DNA of 64,000 nucleotides. Source: Zeugodacus cucurbitae. Its lineage: Eukaryota; Arthropoda; Insecta; Diptera; Tephritidae. The notes under the pieces were generated by a model that was not told the origin of the DNA, did not search any database, and worked only from the letters and a program-made list of their open reading frames with translations. Below, piece after piece: positions 1-12,518 of the stretch. Every line of letters begins with the position of its first letter. Within the stretch, counting starts at the first letter, position 1. A program made the translations under genes and the position numbers. The DNA lies in assembly GCF_028554725.1 (NCBI RefSeq), contig NC_071668.1:4675501-4739500 (forward strand). Reading direction: 5' to 3'.

Positions 1-619
1 TATTGAATTCACATAAATTGAAATTCGGCTCTGAAGGGAGGTTACTATGGGGGTTAAGAGAACAATTTTATTAAAAAGACACTCATGTGCCACACACGAG
101 AGTAGCAAAAGGAATTATGGTGAAATATATATTTTTAAATACAAATTGTTGTTTTTACTGTAAATTATGATTATACAAATGCTGATTTGTGTCTGATTTA
201 TTTGTCAAAATTCTACTCAAATTTTTAGTTCAATAAAATAATTAATACAATTTTGTAAATTAATATTTTTGACAGCAAAGCTGAATATAAATTCGGTTTC
301 AAATTTCTAAATATTGTTAAGCAAATTGTTGTTGTTGAAAAAGGGAAAAGTCCTAATTTCCAATAATTGCTGATTTGCTAACATTTATCTGTTATTATTA
401 GAATAGTAATGAGATACTTATTGATTTGTTATTAATTAGCTGTTTGGACATGAGTCCATGAAACTTAGAATAAATTGTGATAACCTTAATTAATGTATAC
501 AATTTCTTCTGCAGTTTCAGGCAAATAGTATTTGCAGTAGCTAGTTTAGTATCATGAAGTATATTACATTGTTACAAAACAAAATATTTTTGATTTTACT
601 TTAAGCGAAATGTCAAAAT
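1..619. other. AT-rich non-coding stretch
   Basis: No frame here resembles a protein and I see no terminal repeats. The sequence is AT-rich with short A and T runs and looks like ordinary intergenic or intronic fly DNA. Confidence 0.5.
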
Positions 620-832
620 CATTCAACAGTTGTAATATATGTGAGCATACATTGCATATGTCTAATTAAAGATGGATTTGCTATAGGCTTGTAAAATGTG
701 TAGATGTGATATTTTGCGAAAGGCTGATAGTCGATGTGATGTGATATCATATGCACAATGTCATGTTATAATTAGACATCATACATGGATATCATCTGAT
801 GTGATGTGATTTCAGCCACATATTGTGATATC
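620..832. repeat. Degenerate TGATGTGATATCA repeat field, left part
   Basis: Short words such as GATGTGATGTGATATCAT recur with substitutions, most clearly from about 700 to 830. The same wording resumes at about 1345 after an inserted dispersed repeat, so this is the left half of one interrupted field. The unit is irregular, so I cannot give a fixed period. Confidence 0.6.
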
Positions 833-834
833 AA

Positions 835-1251
835 AACAAGAAAAAACGTTAACTTCGGCTGTACCGAAACTAATATACCCTTCACAGGTGCATTTCTTTT
901 AGTAACTATGTGTTCAAGCAAATCTAACGACGTAAGAAAAAGTAAGTAAAAAAAAGAAAACATTTTACTAATTCTTTTTAGCCGGGTTGTTTGCTAGAAA
1001 CATTAAGGTTATTTAATAAAGAAAATAGATCTTTTAACTCACACCAAATTTCGTGAAGATATGTAGTAAAATGCGGAAGTTTTCCATACAATCCCTTGAT
1101 TCCGATTATTCAGTTTGTATGGCAGCTATATGATATAGTGGTCCGATATCGGCAGTTCCGACAAATGAGCAGCTTCTTGAAGAGAAAATAACACCTGCAA
1201 AATTCGATATCAAAACGATATCTTAAAAACTGAAGGACTAGTTCGTATATA

Positions 1252-1283
<32 letters not shown>

Positions 1284-1340
1284 GACATGGCTAAATCGAC
1301 TTCGTGACAAACTTAATATACCCTGTTCAGGGTATAATTA
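835..1340 (+). repeat. Dispersed repeat, family 1, copy 1 (internally deleted)
   Basis: It starts AACAAGAAAAAACGTTAACT and ends in a hairpin, TATACCCTG (1317-1325) with CAGGGTATA (1328-1336). A second copy lies at 26465-27010 and shares long stretches, including the part around GGTCCGATATCGGCAGTTCC and a GACAGACGGACAGACAGACG tract. This copy lacks the roughly 80 bases found in the other between ATCGACT and CGTGACAAACTT. No protein is encoded. Similar repeats are common in fly genomes. The terminal hairpin is compatible with a Helitron-like element, but I see no diagnostic ends, so the class is left open. Confidence 0.75.
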
Positions 1341-1344
1341 AGCA

Positions 1345-1790
1345 GGTATTCGAAAAATGCGTGGTGTGATATTTTGATGTTGAATTGATGTTATTTCAAA
1401 TGAAGTAACGAGGCTTTGATATAATTCATATGAAGTAATTTCACTTAATATGATACCTTTTTTCGTGATATGATTCCAAAGTGCGAAATAAAGTGCTATT
1501 GAGTTGTCTGATGTTGAGTCACGTTTTTTGCGATATATTGATGTGATGTTATCATTCAAATTCATGTGATGATATTTCTGTCATATGGTGTGATATTAAA
1601 ATCAAACAACAATTTAATTATAATCATCCATACGCCGTCTATATCCAGAAAAAAAGGGCAGTAATGTTGTGTGATGTTACTTTAAATGAAATAATGCTAC
1701 ATTGTTGTAACTTCTGTGATGTGAAATCAAAAAATGTGATATGATTTCGGTCACATGATGTGATATCAATTGATGTGATGTTATGGATAA
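1345..1790. repeat. Degenerate TGATGTGATATCA repeat field, right part
   Basis: Words such as ATGTGATATGATTTCGGTCA and GATGTGATATCAATTGATG recur to about 1790. It continues the field at 620-832, from which it is separated by the dispersed repeat at 835-1340. Confidence 0.6.
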
Positions 1791-4700
1791 ATTAAAACTT
1801 ATAGTTGAAGAGGTGGTACTAATATTAGAATTCATAATATGATACTAGTTTACATCGTATCTTAAGCCATCAATAAACATGTATCATAACTGTAACTAAA
1901 TCTCTTTAGAACCAATGACACCCGAGTGATATATGTAGGCGTAATAATATTTTTTACGTGAAATTACGCTTCTTGGAAAATGTTGTCTGTGTTGCAGCTT
2001 CTACAGACAAAGCAATTTAAATATTAGCGGTAATCTACTTTTTTAACTCACACACCTCAAATTTGCCAATAACTTAAGGTGCTGGTGTAATCAAAAAGCT
2101 ATAAATTTCGTGGAAGAAGTGCATCACTTACCAGTGATGATGGTTGCAAAAAATTGCCCAGGTAGTTGATATAATATAAGATAGTGAGTCATGTCTATAG
2201 CACAAAGACCACAATTTCTCAAATATATACTTGATGTCTATCATATTTGCATAAACTGTAGTGCAATAGAAGGCAAATGGTTTGATTAGTGGTAGTAAAT
2301 TTATTGTTATTCAGGAATATGTCGCTTAACTAATGCATTTCGTCAATCAGTAATTAAATTAAAAAGCTTTTAATGAATAATCTATCACTTTGGTAAAAAA
2401 ATAATATTAATTAAATATAATGAATTTATTCTAAAAAAAGTCAATTAATTACTAATTTTCATTAAAACTTTGTACAATCAATAAGAGACACAATTACACT
2501 CTCAACATCACATCACTCAAACAAAGTAATGCATGAACAACAAATCTTTATGCACTTTAAAACAATGCAAAAAATTATCTGCTTCACAATTTAACCCAAT
2601 CTAAATATAAAAAACCGTGTCAGCAATACCTAATGGAATTGAGTTTTGCATAATTTATATATTTTTTGTCAAAAAAAGATTTTTGTCTCTACACAAACAC
2701 AGTCGAAAATATTTTTATTGCCTAGCTTCATTATATACAAATTTCCACCACATTTACTTACTAACTTGTCAATTTAGAAAATGTCAAAAATTCTGAAGCT
2801 CACTTGTCAAAGTGTCAAAGCTTGTGACAGATATTCATATTTAATGCCAAAGGTGGCTTTGCATGTAGCAACTCGGCGACGCGCAAGGGAGAGAGAGAGA
2901 GAGAGTGGATAGCAAAAATTAGAATACACTTTAATGGTTGCGATGATCAAAGCGCTTATGAAGTGTAAATATTTATGTTGCCCCGAAAAAAGTTGCAAGC
3001 GCTCAGCTGTATATTCATATATTTTTGCGGTGAATACTGTTACTTAACTATACTCAAGGCCTTTTGGGTGGCTTGTAGTAGATAGTGTAGAATATAGTGG
3101 CACTCTGTAAAGGCTTGGATTATTGCTTTTGATAGATTTACTTTAGGCTTGCATTTAATATAAGTATTATTAGGATTTATAGAATCGACTTATGAACTAT
3201 ATGGCAGCAATCATTTGTGATTCTATTGCTTCTCATATTTGTTGATGCCTACCAAACTCTATATTGGTTCTATTTACTCAATCAAAATCGTATCTTGTTC
3301 ACCTTGAGGATGCATTACTAATATTAAAGCAACATAAATTTTTTATTTCTGATTCAAGTATGAAATTTCGAGACTCGAATGAGATTTTCTTCGATATTAT
3401 ACAACCTTCAGCGACAACTCACTATCGCAAGTAACTTAGTGAAATTGCAGAAATATGCTGTGCGCTACTATAATTGAAAACGAGCATTTCTTCGCTTGAC
3501 AAATGGCTTTGCGACTTGCTGCTTTTAACTTTTGATAACATATATTAATAATGCTAAAAGCATATAAGAAATGCATAGCCGGCGATAACTCAATGACAAT
3601 CCGCTACTACACTACTCATTCTCACATCCTTGCTGTGTATATGTATGGTGTGCTTATGGTGGTAGGCGTCATAAATCAATCGCATGCGACGGGCATTCAG
3701 CTGTCAACTAACAAAGCGTGAAAGCAACTACTAAATTTCTGTGTGACTTTTGCTATGCGCACTGAAGAAACTCACACACACACGCTCACTAACAAATAGC
3801 AGCTATTGAATATTTTTAAGTTCAATTGATGCGCAATGATTGACAAGTCATAGAGTGAAAACTTAACTGTTGGCTTAGCTTAGGTGAGAGGTGGCGGAGC
3901 ACAAGACACTTAAGCGCCGTGAACAAATGAGGGTGCTTACACAGCTCTGAGCGTATGTGTGTCTTTCAATATCGACAGCTTTCATTCACGCTGGCTGATA
4001 ATATCAGCGATGTCAATCAAATTACAGCTCATCATATTTTCATGCGACGCTGCGAATTTTAGTGCGCGCGCCAACGCCATTGACAGCGGCTGCTGCACGC
4101 ACTCATGTGTTCAATGGGTTTGCTGGAAGCTTTCATCAGCATGAATTGTGCTTTCACGAAAGCACGCGCGCGTGTATGTGTGTATGCGTGAATGGGTCTT
4201 AAAGAAGACGCGTATGTAGTGAGATTATAGCGCGAGGGTGGGATAATATTACTTTATCAGGCATTAAGCGCTTCATATGAATATGTTGTGCATTCTATTT
4301 GCATAAGTCAATAGTCTTAGTTGGTTGTTGTGTGTGTAAAAAGTATAAATACCCAATACAGATGCAAAGTGCGTATGCGCTGAGTAGTTTATATGCGTCA
4401 TGCTGTGGTCATAACGCGCTTGTTTTCTATTCCCTGTTTCATATTTATTATTACTACTTTACTTTTATTCAACATTTTTTCGCAACGAAAATAGTACGAA
4501 TTTCATTTAGTACTGCGCTCGCACTCAACGCGCTGTAATATATTTATATTTTATTGCAACTCTAAGCCATGAAGTACACGCTTATGACAGCAGCATGCGA
4601 ATGTATTATTTACGCGACAAAATCGCAAAAAGCGTCTGCTGTGCATGCAAATCGTTTTAGCTACGAATAAATGGCTACTTGACACACGCATACAAGCGTA

Positions 4701-5173
4701 ACTTGTCCACTTTGTCGTGTGCTGGCTTAAGACTCGCATGCAACAACAACAACAACATCACATATGTGTACTCTGCCAACTATCCTTTCTAAAATGCGTA
4801 CTTTGAAGCAGCTTCTCGGCTAGTATGTAAGCTCTCTCTTCCGTCTACGCTCGTCGTCGTCGTAATAAAAGCAGACAATCCCCGCTTTGTGTACCGTTTG
4901 GCAAAGCGACATTTTCGTGACTTGATAACTTAACTAAATCTGTGTAACTGTGGATTCATTTGTGTATCAAATACATGTGAGACCCAACCGAGGCAGCTAC
5001 TCATGTGCTCACATTGCTTTTATGCGCGCATATATTACTGAACCCCCTCTGAGTTGGTTCATCTGCATGAGCTTTGTAGTAAGTAAGTCTTAACCTGTGC
5101 TTAAGGAATTCCTCTTTGATATTTTCTACTTACAAAAATATATAAATTTTCTACTGTAAATGCCTGATTTGCC
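1791..5173. other. Non-coding interval with simple repeats
   Basis: No convincing coding region. It contains a GA run near 2887-2906, a CA run near 3775, a CAA run at 4741-4756 and a CpG-rich patch at 3890-4250 with several GCGCG words. Frames in the CpG-rich patch are short and not protein-like. Mixed CA/GT-rich and AT-rich texture is typical of fly intergenic DNA. Confidence 0.5.
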
Positions 5174-5691
5174 TTAAGGGGCAATACCAGTGTGACATTT
5201 TCAAAAAATCGTTTTTTTTTTATTTTTTGCTTATTCGATAGTTTATACTTTCAAAAATATCCTGTGAAAGCTGTAAGACCGTATCTTGAATAGTTTTTTA
5301 ATGGTAGCGTTCCAAAGAGAGACCGCCCGCAGGTATAAGCAGTTACATCATAACTCAATGTTACATTGACCGATCAACTTCAAATTAAAACTGAGTATTC
5401 TTGAATATATTTAATATACAATGGCCTACGATCTTTTTGATTGGTGGAAAATTGTCAATTTGGCATTTAAAAGAAGACCATTTTTTCCTAAAAACAACTT
5501 TTTTCAGAGCTCCACCGTTTTGTTTATTTTTGGTATTTTTCAAAAATCGTAGGTCATTATATAGTAAATAAATTTAACTTTAATATCATTTTTTAATTTT
5601 TTTTTGTTTCATCAACTCATTTTCTACTTAAAAAAAATTTCTTTCTTTCTTTTAAAATAATGTACGAGGTTACACTGGTATAGCCCCTTAA
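5174..5691. mobile_element. TTAA-flanked inverted-repeat element, copy A
   Basis: The ends are TTAA then GGGGCAATACCAGTGTGAC on the left and, read on the opposite strand, TTAA then GGGGCTATACCAGTGTAAC on the right (17 of 19 matching). TTAA lies outside both arms (5174-5177 and 5688-5691), as expected of a TTAA target duplication. The 518-bp interior is AT-rich with no transposase. TTAA targeting is typical of piggyBac-type elements, so a piggyBac-like MITE is the best guess. Related copies lie at 10700, 14489, 17303 and 59660. Confidence 0.8.
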
Positions 5692-8324
5692 CATTGCGTT
5701 CGCTGCCTGGTTGTCAGCTGGCTATCAGCATGTGCTTTATCCAATTTCAATATAAATATCAACCATTTCAGCGCAAATTCTTTGAGATCATTGTACAGTT
5801 CTAGCTGTGAGCTAATCAGTCTTTGAGAAAAGTGATTTATAATATTTATAAAATGAATATTGGCTTTTTTCGAACATAAGCTTTTTCTCTGCTCGAATCT
5901 GTCGTTTTTCTACCAAAATTTAAGCTTCATCTCATCTTCCTTAATCCTCCAAAAGCTTTCTTCACTGTTCTGCTCTTCAGCAAATAATCAAATTTAAGAA
6001 AAAAATCGTTTTAGGATAGGTATAAATATATAATTCCATCTGGCGAGCTTTCTGCACTATAATGATCTTTAGCTAATCATCTATTTTAAAATGAGCTACA
6101 TAAAGCTTAACATAGTATTTGTGAAAGATGAATGAAGCGTACTACAGTAGCTATATAGTACGAAAATCAGCAAATCATCTAAAGAAAAAATGCATTTTCC
6201 GAAAGCTTCCCATAATATTCATGAAAGCTCTTCGAAAGATACTTTAATAGATGTCTATGTCAATATAATTTATTATCTTGTAAAAATATGGAGAAAATGA
6301 TATTCCTTTAGTTGTTGTGAAACTCGCGAAAGCGAATTGAAGCATACTCAATAGATATGGAATCAGATACAATTGAGCAAATCATTTCATTTTAAAGCAA
6401 ACTGTTTTCCGAAAGCTTCCAATAGTATTTTTGAAAGCTCCACAGCACATTTCAATAGACATATAATTTAATATAAATAATCTGATTATTTGAAACTTAA
6501 GATATGTATATGAGCTTGGTTAAGGTTAAGCTATGAAAATGAGTTTCTAGACAGTGAAAGCTCCACCAAGATGCAAATTTTTAAAGCTTTAAGATATTAG
6601 GTTTAGGGATACTATTATTGAATCTCTTAAGGGTTTTTAGAAAAAATACCTTTATTTTCTTTACTTATGGTACATAAGAAATTCTCAAATTTCCGAGAAA
6701 CCTGAGTGAATTTAATAAATCAAAAATATGTATGAAGTACAATATTCGTATTTAATATTAAATTTAGCACCAAGTTTGCTAGGTATTTTTATTTCATGAA
6801 TTAAGTTTATTAAAATCGTAAATATGTAGCCTGATGCTAAACTTAAATAACATTAGATAGACAAAATAAATAAAAAATTAAACAAATATCTTCACGCGAA
6901 TATTTTCTTTAACTAAATTTATACTCTCACATATGCTATATATGTATTATATATGCAAATGTCTACTCTTGAAAAATGTGTGAAGCTTCAAGTACGCGAC
7001 AGATTGATTGCTGGTATTTGTTGATGTTGCACATCGCTGTGGCATGAATAAATTGAACGCAATGCCAAAACGCCAAAGCGATGACGAAAAATCGCAACAA
7101 GTCAGTTGGTGAATATGCGAAAAGGTACAGAGAATTGACAGCAGCTAGATAAATATGAGCGCATAAATAAATTCTGATATGTGGATATTTACTTACATGG
7201 ATATGAGAGTGAACTTAGAGTATATGTAGTAAAGTCATAAATAACAAAATAATTTCAAATATTTATAACGAAACTGAGTTTTGTGAAATCGAGTGAATAG
7301 TGAAAGTGACAAAGTATACATTATGTATAGTTAAAAATGGGTTAAAAAAGGCAAGTCGTACTCTCTTACCTGAAATTAAAATTTTTCTTCAACAAATGTA
7401 ATGAGAATTATTTTCCTTTTTTCAAATTATTTTCTTTTTTTCACGGCATAAGATATAGATCTCAGTTTGTTCATCAAATTTTTTTTCCAAAAATTTCTAT
7501 TTTCTACAAATATTTGTCTCTTCCAATCACCAACTTGTATTCATATCCATTCCTATCCAATGTAAAACGCAAACTTGAAGCAATCATACATTTTGCACAA
7601 TATCCAATCACAATTTAATGGACATTTGTGAAACCGCTGCAACATAATCATTATTTCAAGTAATTCGCATACATAAGCATTGCATTAAATGGTTATTCTT
7701 CTTTGCGTTACACACACACACGCATGTAAATGGATTTCTGTGCGTTTAATGTGGATAATTTCACAAGTAGCAGCAATAGAATCGCGTTAAACATACCAAT
7801 AGAAAGCGTATAAAATAAAATTTCATGATGTGTGCATTATAAAACGTCGCATATGTGTTAAAGACACGGAGAGAAATCGAACAGCAAATAATTTGATATG
7901 TCAGGAGCGCCTTAGAAGTTGGCCAAGAGAGCGCTCTAAACTCTAGTCACATGTGTCACAATTACTTTAAATATATTTCCAGTGTATTTTCACTTTGGTA
8001 ATAAATGTATAAATGTATGAAAAGTTTAGCAGATGTGTCAGCTATAGAACAGTTTGTGGTTAGATTGTCGTAGACTGTTGCAATAAAATATGATGTTATT
8101 GCAAGACAATATCATTTCTTGCACACATTAAAGTTATTTGATGAGAATTGCAGCACACAAGTGGCAAAGGAATGTGAATTACTTGTGAAAAATATAAAAG
8201 TGAACAAACGAGTTTAAGGCGTATTTGTCGAATGAGTAAGGGCGATCTCGAGATGAGTGAGTTTAACGAGGTTGAGATGCTGGCGGACTGTAAGACTTAT
8301 CAAAAATTCTGTGGAATTGAAAAC
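5692..8324. other. Non-coding interval
   Basis: No coding region that I trust. A degenerate repeat occupies about 6060-6470. A short open frame at 8232-8330 (32 codons) is too short and isolated to call. The rest is AT-rich with a CA run near 7712. Confidence 0.5.
6060..6470. repeat. Degenerate direct repeat with AAAGCTT words
   Basis: The block TTTTCCGAAAGCTTCC followed by ATA(T/G)T(A)TT, GAAAGCTC and TTTCAATAGA-like words occurs near 6193 and again near 6400. A weaker earlier version near 6065-6130 has GCTAATCATC and ATAAAGCTTAACATAGTATT. Spacing is roughly 135 and 205 bp. No coding function is seen. Confidence 0.45.
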
Positions 8325-8729
8325 CAGTGAGAACAAGTTTGCGAACTTGGCGGTCTCTTGAAAGACCCAGAAGCTTTTCACAAAAGCTCTAGGTACTGAA
8401 CTTTCTTCAGTGAGAACAAGTTTGGAAACTTGAAGGTCTCTTTAAAGACCCAAAAGCTTTTCACAAAAGCTCTAGGTACTTAACTTTCTTCAATGAGAAC
8501 AAGTTTAGGAACTTGAAGGTCTCTTGAAAGACTCAAAAGCTCGAGGTACTAAAATTTCTTCAGTTAGAACAAGTTCAGGAACTTGAAGGTCTCTTTAAAG
8601 ACCCAAAAGCTTTTCACAAAAGCTCTAGGTACTGAACTTTCTTCAGGGAGACCAAATTTAGGAACTTGAAGGTCTCTTGAAAGACCCAAAAGCTTTTCAC
8701 AAAAGCTCTAGGTACTGGACTTTCTTCAC
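8325..8729. repeat. 83-bp minisatellite, about five units, three hairpins per unit
   Basis: Units begin near 8325, 8408, 8490, 8561 and 8643, giving spacings of 83, 82, 71 and 82 bp. Each full unit carries three small inverted repeats in order: CAAGTT-N4-AACTTG, GGTCT-N6-AGACC, and AGCTTTT-CAC-AAAAGCT. The third unit lacks about 11 bp around the last hairpin, which accounts for the 71-bp spacing. The hairpin stems are better conserved between units than the loop bases. No protein is suggested. Confidence 0.85.
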
Positions 8730-9692
8730 ATTTTCGAAGTAGAATCGGCACTTTTTCTGTATTTGTTCCTTTTTTTATAGACTAAATTTCATTTCTCACA
8801 TCCTCTCATATTGCCTTATCAGGGTTATGAAGTACACTTCACCGATACATAAAGATTTAATCCTTGATTCTTCAAGAGCTTTGAGGCTCTATAAAATACA
8901 TGTTTCAAATCTTTTTTATCTATAAGATCAGGCTTTCCCATTTTTTTAACTTAGAAGTTGGAGGCTCAGTTTGATCAATTCTATAAGTCGGATTCAGTCA
9001 TAGTACGACACTCAAAATAAATCAAATATATCAAAAATTTCAACTTTTTGCTTCAAATTATGAAATTTAATCATGAAAGACCCACAAATATGTGACACAC
9101 TCAGCATGTGACAGTGAGCCACTTCCAAATTCATTCACATTATAAATAGACAGGTATACGTGGTAGCACCCACCTCCACGAACCCCAAAGCAGCCAGCAA
9201 CAATTCACATAGGCGTGATGTGGCACATGTGTCTATTTGAAATTTGAAACTGGCAGACAGACATTCCCCCTTTCGTTTAATGTGTCACTCAACTGCGTGA
9301 GTACGCGCGCTCTGACACACCTAGATTCCTGCTTAATATGCTCGTATGTATTCATGGATTATATATTTATTTGTAGCTATAGGTATCTGGCGGTTTTGCT
9401 AACCTCAAGCACTGCATACTTATATACGCGAGCGTAACCTCAACGCGTACATGCTACAACGTATTAGTCGCGTAAAAGTTCTTCAGGGCATAACGTGAAA
9501 CTCGATTGTACTTCTTTGGCCTTAACTGTCACTGTCTGAAGCGTGATGTGAGGCCAAAGCGCAACGCTGTCGATTCTCGCTAGACGAGCTTGGCATAAAG
9601 CAGACGACACAGCAGCTGTCTGCGCATAATGTGATGTACGTTGGCAAAACCGCTGAGTATATGTGCTCATTTGTGAGGAGGTATTTAGTATA
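8730..9692. other. Non-coding interval
   Basis: AT-rich to about 9100, then more CpG-rich to 9670. Open frames at 9237-9437 (+) and 9464-9670 (-) do not resemble known proteins and I do not call them. Confidence 0.45.
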
Positions 9693-9858
9693 GGGTGGTT
9701 CTTAAATGTAGGCTGAAAATTAGATTTTCTAAGTCAGTTTTAGATCAAAATCAAATAAATTATTTTCCATGTAAGATACCGAAGTGATATTCTTTTAGAA
9801 AACATTACCAACGTCAGTTAAATAAGAAAATTATTATTTGATTTCTTTCGAACCACCC
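9693..9858. mobile_element. Small TA-flanked MITE
   Basis: A 166-bp element with 9-bp perfect terminal inverted repeats, GGGTGGTTC on the left and GAACCACCC on the right, flanked on both sides by TA (9691-9692 and 9859-9860). TA target duplication is typical of Tc1/mariner-type transposons. The interior is AT-rich and non-coding. Confidence 0.75.
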
Positions 9859-10699
9859 TAATGCTCACACATTTGCATATGCATAGTTTCAAAAATACTT
9901 CTGCTTGGTTTCAAGCACCCTGTGACAGAGCGCGCCGCATTGAAACTTTTGTTGAAAGTTGATGTTCCGCCGTTGGCTGTTGTAATTGTATGCAACGCTG
10001 ACGCTGCTGCTGACGCTGACGCGCACACCCTAGCGGTTGCTGTTCAAGCTCGACATCTCCGTTGATGCTCATTTATTAAACATAATCCCATCTTCCTCAT
10101 CTTCGCTGCAAATGTAAACATCGGTGTGTTGAAGATAAGTATGTGCGTGCGGTACATACAAGTTGGTTTATGCAAATCCATATGTGTGTGTATGTGTGTA
10201 GGTTGAAGGGGGCGCAAATTTGCACATTTAGCTGGAAGTTGGCGCTTTAGTTACCAATGTGCGCGTCAAACTTTACAATCAACATTTTAAGGTGCAGAGA
10301 CGAAAAGAAAATAGTAAACGAAAATCAGAAGCAAGGAATAGAATACCGATCATATCCACGCTATAAAATACACTATAGTGGTCTACCAGAGCAGTATTTA
10401 ATGATTAACTCGACATCTAACTGTCATCTAAAGTCATCAGCATCTGTGAGATGGAAGTATAATTAATAGAGTGGCTCTGTGTAATGATTCACAAAGCTAT
10501 GATCCACTTAGTAACTGAAGCAGTAGTCTCCAGCTACGCCTTAATGCCCCTCAGATCTAAATTTCAGTCGTTAGAAATATCAACACAGAAGAGCTAATCG
10601 GCTTAGGCTGGAGTCTTCTGGATGAATAAGAGGGTATATTAACAAAAGAGCATTAGGAAGAAGCTGCATTAAGAGAGAATAAATTTCAAAATTGCAAAC
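9859..10699. other. Non-coding interval with a CTGACG-rich patch
   Basis: Near 9985-10035 the words GCTGACGCTG and GCTGCTGACG form a short GC-rich tract. GT runs lie near 10185. A 69-codon frame at 10257 shows no recognisable features. Confidence 0.45.
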
Positions 10700-11395
10700 A
10701 TAAGGGGATTCCCTCCCTCCCATTCACGGTTTCAAAAATTCGATTTTTTTTATTTTATACGAACCTATAACTATTTAAGAATATTACTTTAAAATTTCAA
10801 AAACTCTTGAAGATATAGCCGATTTATGGTGGAAGCGTCAGGCGACGGCGAGAGCTTCTCAAAACTTCAAACACGTATTTTTCGAAACAGTGTTTTTATA
10901 CTGGCGCATGAGGTTACTCAAAACCTATTAATCCAATCGGTTCTAAATTTTTATACGTTATTCAATACGCTATGGTATGAACTACGATAAATCCAATCGG
11001 TGAAGATCTACTTTACTTTTCAAATTGATTTGTGGCTGAAAAAAATGCGATTTTCAAACAAAAAAATTTCAAAGGTCCGCCATTTTGTAAATTTTTGTGC
11101 GAGATTAATAATCCGAGTTCAAACCAGCGCCAAATATGTACTCTCTCTAATCCCGATGGAATTTTTGGTTTCAGATATTCCAGTGAGCGGAAATCACATG
11201 CGCCGCCAAAAAAAGGACTTTTGTTTGATCACAAAAATAACAACAACAACAAAAAAGTATGTCAGATTTTTTTCTTCTTTTTTAAGTATTCAAATAAATG
11301 TATGCAAAGTTACAACCCTAAAAAATAATTTATGTTTATTTACCAACCCATTGAAAATCGTCAAAATTTGAAATCGAGAATGGGAGGCCCCTTAA
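10700..11395. mobile_element. TTAA-flanked inverted-repeat element, copy B
   Basis: The right end, read on the opposite strand, is TTAA-GGGG-CCTCCCATTC. The left end is ATAA-GGGG with CCTCCCATTC displaced 8 bp inward, so the arms match with one indel and the left TTAA has one change. The element is about 696 bp. Overlapping open frames around 11000-11370 are AT-rich and lysine-rich and do not resemble transposase, so they are treated as chance. The inner arm sequence differs completely from copies A and C. Confidence 0.7.
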
Positions 11396-12285
11396 TAAAA
11401 ATTATATAACAAATTTAAAAATACAAACAAATTTTCTCAAAATATAACAAATTTAAATCATTCAACCTATTGAACATGTGGAACGCTTACGAGCTTTGAC
11501 AGCCATTGCAGCTGGACCATTACTCTTAAGCAAATATGTAGCAAATAACCAATTTATCCATTGTTAAAGCGGGAATACTGCCAAGAAAAAACAAGTTTCT
11601 TTATTCTTTAATGTCCTTCATTCTTTCTTCAAGCAACTCTATTTAAATTGTTGTTGTTTTTGTTTTTAAGTTTCATTATATTTCGGCATTCAAATTGAGC
11701 CCGTCAAACTCTTTATAATTCCACAAAAGAAGCCTTCATCCATCTTTTAATAAGCATTTATGTAAAAGCGCGTACTCTTATAATCATCATCTCCACACAT
11801 ATACACTCTCAAATAAATATATGTATATACATATAAGCACGTACAACGTTAATTGAAATGCGAATCATTTTTAGATATTATCGTAAGGGTAATTTTGATT
11901 AAAATCGGCGGAGCTTGGCAATTGAGTGAATGTTGCACGGCAACAACGTGTAAGCAATTTGCAACAAAAGCGGATATTTCAATTTATTTATATGGTATAC
12001 ATATGTATGTATGTTTGCGCTCCCTTAGTGGCGTTTAACTGTAACAAGAATTTCTTGCAGCGAAACTGAAAGCTAAAATTAGTTTCTAAACGTCAGCCAC
12101 ACACATACAGCCACACATGCGGTAAGCAAGATTGTGTGGCACTTAAAGGAAATTGTTATTTCCGCGAGAAGAAATCCCACAGCAGCAAACACACGTCGCA
12201 CTTTCGCGGTCTTTCTGCCGCGCAGCAAAGTGGAAATTTCACATGTGAGAGAAGAGTAAATGACTCAGATGTGTGCATGCGGTGT
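11396..12285. other. Non-coding interval
   Basis: AT-rich sequence to about 11850, then mixed sequence. It becomes more CpG-rich from 12170 onward, before the candidate exon. No gene recognised. Confidence 0.45.
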
Positions 12286-12291
12286 GTCTAA

Positions 12292-12299
12292 CTATATAG
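12292..12299 (+). promoter_or_regulatory. Possible TATA box
   Basis: CTATATAGA near 12292 lies about 225 bp upstream of a candidate start codon at 12519 and at the edge of a CpG-richer, UTR-like block. I see no strong initiator at the expected distance, so this is weak. Confidence 0.15.
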
Positions 12300-12518
12300 A
12301 ATTCCGCGTGTGAATGTAGAAGTAATCAAATGAAAGCCAAGTTCAACTACAAAGCAAAGTCGGAGAACTTAAAAAAAAAACTGCGAAAAAGCCAACAAGC
12401 CGCTTGGCGAGCAGGAAGGAAGCAGCGCGCGCGGTAGAAAAGTGGCAAACAAACAAACATGCGGCGCGTTGACGAATAAAGTCAAAAGCAGAAGCAGAAG
12501 TAGCAGCAAAAAGCAAGC

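Noticed and set aside
8325..8729. CRISPR-like array
   Set aside because: Units are contiguous tandem repeats with internal hairpins and no unique spacers, in a eukaryotic context.
11000..11371. Two overlapping frames of 98-123 codons
   Set aside because: They lie in the AT-rich interior of a TTAA-type element, are Lys/Phe-rich and resemble no transposase.
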